DNA of 19,061 nucleotides from Bacteroidota bacterium. Its GTDB lineage: Bacteria > Bacteroidota > Bacteroidia > Bacteroidales > Dysgonomonadaceae. Under the pieces are notes generated by a model. The model made no database searches. It was not told the DNA's origin and was given only the letters and a program-made list of their open reading frames with translations. The translations under genes and the position numbers were made by a program. This document shows, piece after piece, positions 14,810-19,061 of the stretch. Location: assembly GCA_023388315.1 (NCBI GenBank), contig JAEWGM010000039.1:1-19061 (forward strand), given 5' to 3'. Every line of letters begins with the position of its first letter. The stretch's first letter is position 1.

Positions 14810-17215
14810 ATGAAACATTTTTTGCTTCTCCTTTTTTCTACACTTCTTTTTGCTGGTGCTCAAGCACAAATTACCGATGCTGTTATTTCGGGACAAGTAA
14901 GAGACGGGCAAATACAGGAGCCTATAGCTTATGTTACCGTAGTAATTACAGACAGCGACAATGAATTTGCCGGTGGAACCATTACTAACGAGAAAGGATT
15001 TTTCTCCCTCGAGGATATTGCAACAGGCGATTATCAGGTAAAGTTTTCATACGTGGGCTACAGCGACCACGAAGTACCGGTTCACGTGGGGAACATCAAT
15101 AATTACTTAGATTTGGGAGTTATCAACCTATCGGAAGCTACCGTTGAACTGGAGGGAGTGGTAGTTACCGCTACCCGTGCCGAAGTAGATGCCAGAATGG
15201 AGAAGAAAACATTTTCGATGGATGCCAACATCAGCCAGCAGGGCGGATCGGTACTCCAAGCGATGTCGAACTTGCCGGGCATAACCATCGATCGTGAGGG
15301 GAAATTGTTTCTCCGTGGAAGCGATAAAGTTACCATTTTGGTTGACGGAAAACAAACGGCTATAACCGGATTTGGATCGCAATCGGGATTAGATAACATT
15401 CCCGCGTCAGCAATCGAATCCGTAGAAATCATCAATAATCCGTCGGCGCAATACGATGCGAGCGGCATGGCGGGGATTATTAATATCGTTTTCAAGAAAG
15501 ATCGTGAAATGGGATTTCACGGCAGAGCCGGCCTAGTTTTAGGAGTAGGTTCGCTGACAGAAGGAAGAGAGAACTTCGCGAACATCCGCGATCAATATCG
15601 GTTTACACCCAAAATAAATCCTTCATTTTCGGCAAATTACAAAACCGACAAGGTCAATTATTTTGTGCAAGCCGATATGCTGTATCACAAGCAAATGATG
15701 AAGAATGAGTTTACCGTTCGCGAATATGCCGACAACACCATTGTTCATCAACAGTTTCTTGAAAATCGCACACAGCCTATTTACAACGTGAAAGGCGGTA
15801 TCGATTTTACGCCCAATGCACGAAACATCTTTACTTTTTCAGCATTATTCAACTATCGGGAGTACACCGACTTAGGCGATATTCCGTATAACAACACCGC
15901 CGGAAACCGACTCAGGCTGTGGCAGTATTACGAAAACGAAGTGAATCAGACACTGTTTGCCACAGTTACGCACAAACATTCTTTTGAGCAGCCCGGTCAC
16001 TCGCTCACGTCGTCGTTTAATTATTCGTTTCGACGCAAAGATGAAGTTTTCAACTTCACCAATCGCGAATACAATCCCGAATTATTTGGAAACGACACCA
16101 CGGGATTGATTGCCGATGAAAATATTTTCGATTTAACCATCGATTATACTAAACCGCTGAAATCGGGGCGTTTGGATATCGGCACCAAACAGCGTGCAAG
16201 AATTTTCCCCAACAACATTTATTTCAATCCGGGAGAAAACTCCGTTTTAGACCCAACATTAGCCGGTAGCGCCGAATATGATGAATGGCTGTCGGCGCTT
16301 TACGGAACGTATGTTTTCGAGCGAAAAAAGTTTGAACTCGAAGCAGGTTTGCGAATTGAGTATGCTAAAATTGACTATCGTGTAGATCCCAATCACAGCG
16401 TGTACGAGAGCACCGGCTTCAAGTATTTCGATCCTTTCCCTAATGTGAGAGCGAGTTGGATTATTAATGACAGGAGCAGGATTTCGGCGTTTTACAATCG
16501 TCGTGTCGATCGCCCGGAGGAGCGGGATTTACGCACTTTCCCCACCTACGCCAGTCCCGAAATTCTTTCGATGGGAAACCCTAATCTGTTGCCGCAATTC
16601 ACGCAATCGTTTGAGTTAGGTTATCGCCAATCGTGGGAAAGCGGATATTTGTACGGCGCAGTTTATCATCGTATGTCAAACAACGTGCTTACTAAAATCG
16701 TTACCGAAGTCCCTGGTTCCAATCTGTTGGCTGAAGTAAACCAAAATGCCGACAAAAGCCAAAATACAGGATTTGAGCTGATATTCAATCAGCAGATAGG
16801 AAAGTTACGCCTCAACATCAACGGAAATTTCTACCGCAACCATATCGGAGCATTCAGCATAGTTAACGCCTATCCTTCAAACATTCCGTTTAGCAGCGAT
16901 GCCAGCACCATTCTGGCCGGAAATGTGAAGATAAATTTAGCCTTGCAAATCAATGGAAAAACCGATATGCAAGTCACTGGAACTTACCTTACGCCCGACA
17001 TTATTCCGCAAGGAAAAATACTGGCGCGTTATTCGGTAGATGCCGGCGTTACACGCAAGATTCAGCAGGGAAAAGGCGAACTTTTTCTCAACGCAACCGA
17101 TATTTTCAACACACTGACCACGCGCTACGAAATTAACGGAACTACCTTTAAGTTGAAATCGGATGATTATTACGAAACGCAAGTGGTTCGTGTGGGTTAC
17201 AGTTATCGTTTTTAA
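14810..17215 (+). CDS. TonB-dependent outer-membrane receptor, beta-barrel family without SusD partner
   Basis: This 801-aa outer-membrane protein has a signal peptide at 1-19 (FAGAQA before Gln20), a carboxypeptidase-regulatory-like domain (about 24-105; SGQVRDG, then TNEKGFF and FSYVGY), a TonB plug (about 118-235; LQAMSNLPGI, LFLRGSDKVTILVDGK, PSAQYDASGMAGIINIV), a long barrel, and a terminal aromatic YSYRF. I chose 14810 over 14756 because the signal peptide begins there; the earlier 18 residues are polar. The barrel resembles the OMP_b-brl_3-type family rather than SusC, and no susD follows. It may import a small ligand (metal chelate, oligosaccharide or peptide) rather than act in a classic polysaccharide-utilisation pair. 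Its neighbours on both sides are carbohydrate-active, so a sugar ligand is possible. Confidence 0.9.
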   Translation: MKHFLLLLFSTLLFAGAQAQITDAVISGQVRDGQIQEPIAYVTVVITDSDNEFAGGTITNEKGFFSLEDIATGDYQVKFSYVGYSDHEVPVHVGNINNYLDLGVINLSEATVELEGVVVTATRAEVDARMEKKTFSMDANISQQGGSVLQAMSNLPGITIDREGKLFLRGSDKVTILVDGKQTAITGFGSQSGLDNIPASAIESVEIINNPSAQYDASGMAGIINIVFKKDREMGFHGRAGLVLGVGSLTEGRENFANIRDQYRFTPKINPSFSANYKTDKVNYFVQADMLYHKQMMKNEFTVREYADNTIVHQQFLENRTQPIYNVKGGIDFTPNARNIFTFSALFNYREYTDLGDIPYNNTAGNRLRLWQYYENEVNQTLFATVTHKHSFEQPGHSLTSSFNYSFRRKDEVFNFTNREYNPELFGNDTTGLIADENIFDLTIDYTKPLKSGRLDIGTKQRARIFPNNIYFNPGENSVLDPTLAGSAEYDEWLSALYGTYVFERKKFELEAGLRIEYAKIDYRVDPNHSVYESTGFKYFDPFPNVRASWIINDRSRISAFYNRRVDRPEERDLRTFPTYASPEILSMGNPNLLPQFTQSFELGYRQSWESGYLYGAVYHRMSNNVLTKIVTEVPGSNLLAEVNQNADKSQNTGFELIFNQQIGKLRLNINGNFYRNHIGAFSIVNAYPSNIPFSSDASTILAGNVKINLALQINGKTDMQVTGTYLTPDIIPQGKILARYSVDAGVTRKIQQGKGELFLNATDIFNTLTTRYEINGTTFKLKSDDYYETQVVRVGYSYRF

Positions 17216-17267
17216 AAAGATATAGAGTCAACTTATTCAAACAAATACAACAAACAACTTACTTTTT

Positions 17268-18074
17268 ATGAAGAAAATAACACTTATTTTTAGCATTTTA
17301 CTCGTCGGTATTGTACTGGTATCTTGCAATCAAAAGAAAGCCGGAGAAGTAGAGAAGTCGGAAGGCGATTGGATTCAGCTATTCAACGGCAACGATTTGA
17401 ACGACTGGACCGTTAAAATTACCGGCTACGAATCGGGCGACAATTTTGGCAACACGTTCAGAGTGGAGGACGGGATGATTAAAGTGCGCTACGAAGCCTA
17501 TGACTCGCTTCGCGGGCGGTTTGGGCATCTGTTTTACAAAGATGAATTCTCGCATTACAGGCTTCGTGTGGAATATCGCATTGTGGACGAACAATGTCCG
17601 GGCGCGCCGGGATGGGCCTACAAAAATTCCGGGATTATGGTGCACGGACAAACGCCTGAAACGATGGAGATTGACCAGGAGTTTCCCACATCCATCGAGG
17701 TTCAGTTGCTGGCAAGCGATTCCACTATTCAGAGAACAAACCTGAATGTTTGCACACCGGGCACAAATATTGTTATGAACGGGCAATTGATTCTTGATCA
17801 TTGTGTAAACTCTTCGTCCGAGTACTTTTACGGTGAAGATTGGCTCACTGCCGAAGTGGAAGTGCGTGGAAACGAAGTCATTCATCACATTATCAACGGC
17901 GATACTGTGCTAACGTATTATCAACCGCAGTTGGATGAACGAGATGCCACCTTCGCAAAACTTATTGATGTGAACAACGGCGATATTATGCTGAGTAAAG
18001 GAACAATTTCGTTGCAAAGCGAGGGGCATCCCATCGATTTCAAAAAAGTAGAAATTCAGGTTTTAAAAGATTGA
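17268..18074 (+). CDS. DUF1080 lipoprotein (3-keto-glycoside hydrolase/lyase-like)
   Basis: This 268-aa protein has a lipoprotein signal: hydrophobic residues 4-18, then VLVSC with Cys20, so it is membrane-anchored in the envelope. A single DUF1080 domain follows (about 34-266), opening with WIQLFNGNDLNDWTV and containing YRLRVEYRI, KNSGIMVHG, SIEVQLL and a closing KKVEIQVL strand. It is distinct in sequence from both domains of the secreted double-DUF1080 protein upstream, so the window has three DUF1080 domains of different kinds. Members of the family cleave C3-oxidised glycosides. It follows the TonB receptor by 52 bases and is probably co-transcribed with it. The oxidoreductase it would need is the Tat-exported one at 10781, or one elsewhere in the genome. 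Confidence 0.85.
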   Translation: MKKITLIFSILLVGIVLVSCNQKKAGEVEKSEGDWIQLFNGNDLNDWTVKITGYESGDNFGNTFRVEDGMIKVRYEAYDSLRGRFGHLFYKDEFSHYRLRVEYRIVDEQCPGAPGWAYKNSGIMVHGQTPETMEIDQEFPTSIEVQLLASDSTIQRTNLNVCTPGTNIVMNGQLILDHCVNSSSEYFYGEDWLTAEVEVRGNEVIHHIINGDTVLTYYQPQLDERDATFAKLIDVNNGDIMLSKGTISLQSEGHPIDFKKVEIQVLKD

Positions 18075-18079
18075 TTGTG

Positions 18080-18099
18080 ATTATGAAAAACGTCATAAT
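18080..18099 (+). terminator. Weak hairpin after the DUF1080 lipoprotein gene
   Basis: ATTATGA (18080-18086) pairs with TCATAAT (18093-18099) around a six-base loop, six bases after the stop codon. The stem is AT-rich and has no solid T-run behind it, so termination may be partial. The rest of 18100-18219 is very AT-rich leader with only a near-match to the -7 consensus (TATTTTTA at 18158-18165). Confidence 0.3.
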
Positions 18100-18219
18100 A
18101 TAGCTTTATTCTATATTTATATTTCTTATATCATTTTTATATATCGGTTTTTTATCGTATTTTTATAGCAGAATAAATTTATTAATCCATAAATCAATAA
18201 TTTAAAAACAAAATCAAAA

Positions 18220-18933
18220 ATGGAAACCATTCAAAACAATTCAGTAATGCCGCGTATCGGCGACAAAGCTCCTTCTTTTAAAGCAGTAACCACACAAGGT
18301 GATATTAATTTTCCCGATGATTACACCGGAAAATGGAAAATTCTTTTCAGCCACCCGGCCGATTTTACACCGGTTTGTACCTCGGAATTTATGACTTTCG
18401 CTACCCGTCAGGCTGAGTTCGACGCGCTTAATTGCCAATTGGTTGGCCTTTCGGTTGACGGTTTGTACAGCCATATTGCTTGGTTGCGTGCCATCAAAGA
18501 AAAAATTGACTACAAAGGAATGAAAAACGTGGACGTTACCTTCCCGTTGATAGAAGATATCACAATGGAAGTAGCGAATCTTTATGGAATGATGCAACCC
18601 GGCGAAAGTTCCACCAAAGCGGTTCGCGCGGTTTTCTTCATTGACCCCGAAAACATCATCCGCACCATTATTTATTATCCGCTATCGCTTGGCCGCAATT
18701 TCGACGAATTGATTCGCGTATTGAAAGGCTTGCAAACAGCCGACAATTTCGGCGTGGCGCTACCTGCCGACTGGCGTCCGGGCGACGACGTGATTGTTCC
18801 TCCGGCGAGTTCCAGTCAAGCGGCAAAAGACCGCGCGGAAGGAAAAGAAGAAGGCCTCACGTGCCACGATTGGTTCTTCTGCACCAAAAAACTTTCGAAA
18901 GAAGCCGTTGAAGAGGCTTTAAGCAAAAGCTGA
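18220..18933 (+). CDS. Peroxiredoxin, Prx6 (1-Cys/AhpC-TSA) type
   Basis: This cytoplasmic thiol peroxidase reduces H2O2 and organic hydroperoxides. The 237-aa length and long C-terminal extension place it in the Prx6 group rather than AhpC (about 187 aa). The active-site motif is PADFTPVC (46-53) with peroxidatic Cys53. Two further cysteines sit near the end in TCHDWFFC (C215 and C221), a pattern seen in archaeal and bacterial Prx6-like enzymes where one can act as a resolving cysteine. It lies 145 bases after the DUF1080 gene and has its own strong terminator, so it is probably a separate unit unrelated to sugar use. Confidence 0.94.
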   Translation: METIQNNSVMPRIGDKAPSFKAVTTQGDINFPDDYTGKWKILFSHPADFTPVCTSEFMTFATRQAEFDALNCQLVGLSVDGLYSHIAWLRAIKEKIDYKGMKNVDVTFPLIEDITMEVANLYGMMQPGESSTKAVRAVFFIDPENIIRTIIYYPLSLGRNFDELIRVLKGLQTADNFGVALPADWRPGDDVIVPPASSSQAAKDRAEGKEEGLTCHDWFFCTKKLSKEAVEEALSKS

Positions 18934-18952
18934 TAAGTTTTAATAAGAAAAC

Positions 18953-18988
18953 AAAAATCCCGCTCTCGATTGAGAGTGGGATTTTTTT
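18953..18988 (+). terminator. Rho-independent terminator after the peroxiredoxin gene
   Basis: A 15-bp stem (18953-18967 with 18972-18986, one G-U) closes on GATT and runs into seven T residues (18982-18988). It begins 20 bases after the stop codon. Confidence 0.92.
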
Positions 18989-19061
18989 ATCGGCAATTAC
19001 TCCTAATGCCACAACTGTTTCGCCGTTTATAGGGGAAGGAATAAAGTGCCGGTTTGCATTG
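18989..19061. other. Terminal stretch with no visible feature
   Basis: I see no gene start, repeat or promoter motif in the final 73 bases. A gene on either strand could continue beyond the window. Confidence 0.5.

Noticed and set aside
1..19061. CRISPR arrays, phage genes or complete insertion sequences
   Set aside because: No regular direct repeats with spacers, no Cas, integrase, transposase or phage structural proteins were seen.

Overview
This window comes from a member of the Bacteroidota. The evidence is four promoters with the phylum's TAnnTTTG -7 box (three with a TTTG element 19-21 bases upstream), near absence of Shine-Dalgarno sequences, Cys-Gln or Ala-Gln signal-peptide ends, a TonB-dependent receptor with a carboxypeptidase-regulatory-like N-terminus, and DUF1080 proteins. 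Genus or species cannot be named from the sequence.

Layout. Bases 1-417 hold no convincing gene but contain a dense run of short hairpins (238-411). A leftward pair follows: a LacI-family regulator (1898-2965) and an ExuT-like hexuronate transporter (418-1869). Reading rightward from a shared divergent promoter region (2966-3104) is a seven-gene run to 12151: uronate isomerase (uxaC), SDR-type mannonate oxidoreductase (uxuB), a PfkB sugar kinase, 6-phosphogluconate dehydrogenase (gnd), a LarA-like nickel racemase/epimerase homologue, a double-DUF1080 secreted protein and a Tat-exported Gfo/Idh/MocA oxidoreductase. A strong bidirectional terminator separates this run from a convergent flavodoxin. 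Then come tRNA-Arg(CCU), a GH43 glycosidase, a SusD-less TonB receptor, a DUF1080 lipoprotein and a Prx6-type peroxiredoxin.

How the genes may work together. The central run looks like a glucuronate catabolic operon, but the usual mannonate dehydratase (uxuA) and KDPG aldolase (eda/kdgA) are absent from the window. In their place are a LarA homologue and gnd. Some LarA homologues have been described as D-gluconate 2-epimerases, and D-mannonate is the C2 epimer of D-gluconate. The gene set therefore fits this route: glucuronate -> fructuronate -> mannonate -> gluconate -> 6-phosphogluconate -> ribulose 5-phosphate. It would need a nickel-dependent epimerase and a PfkB-type gluconate kinase. 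This is an inference from gene content and residues, and it is the main candidate for something new here.

The two last genes of the operon, and the GH43/TonB/DUF1080 group further on, suggest a periplasmic supply side in which glycosides are oxidised at C3 and then cleaved by DUF1080 enzymes. A near-perfect 20-bp palindrome over the uxaC -7 box and start site is the likely operator of the divergent LacI regulator.
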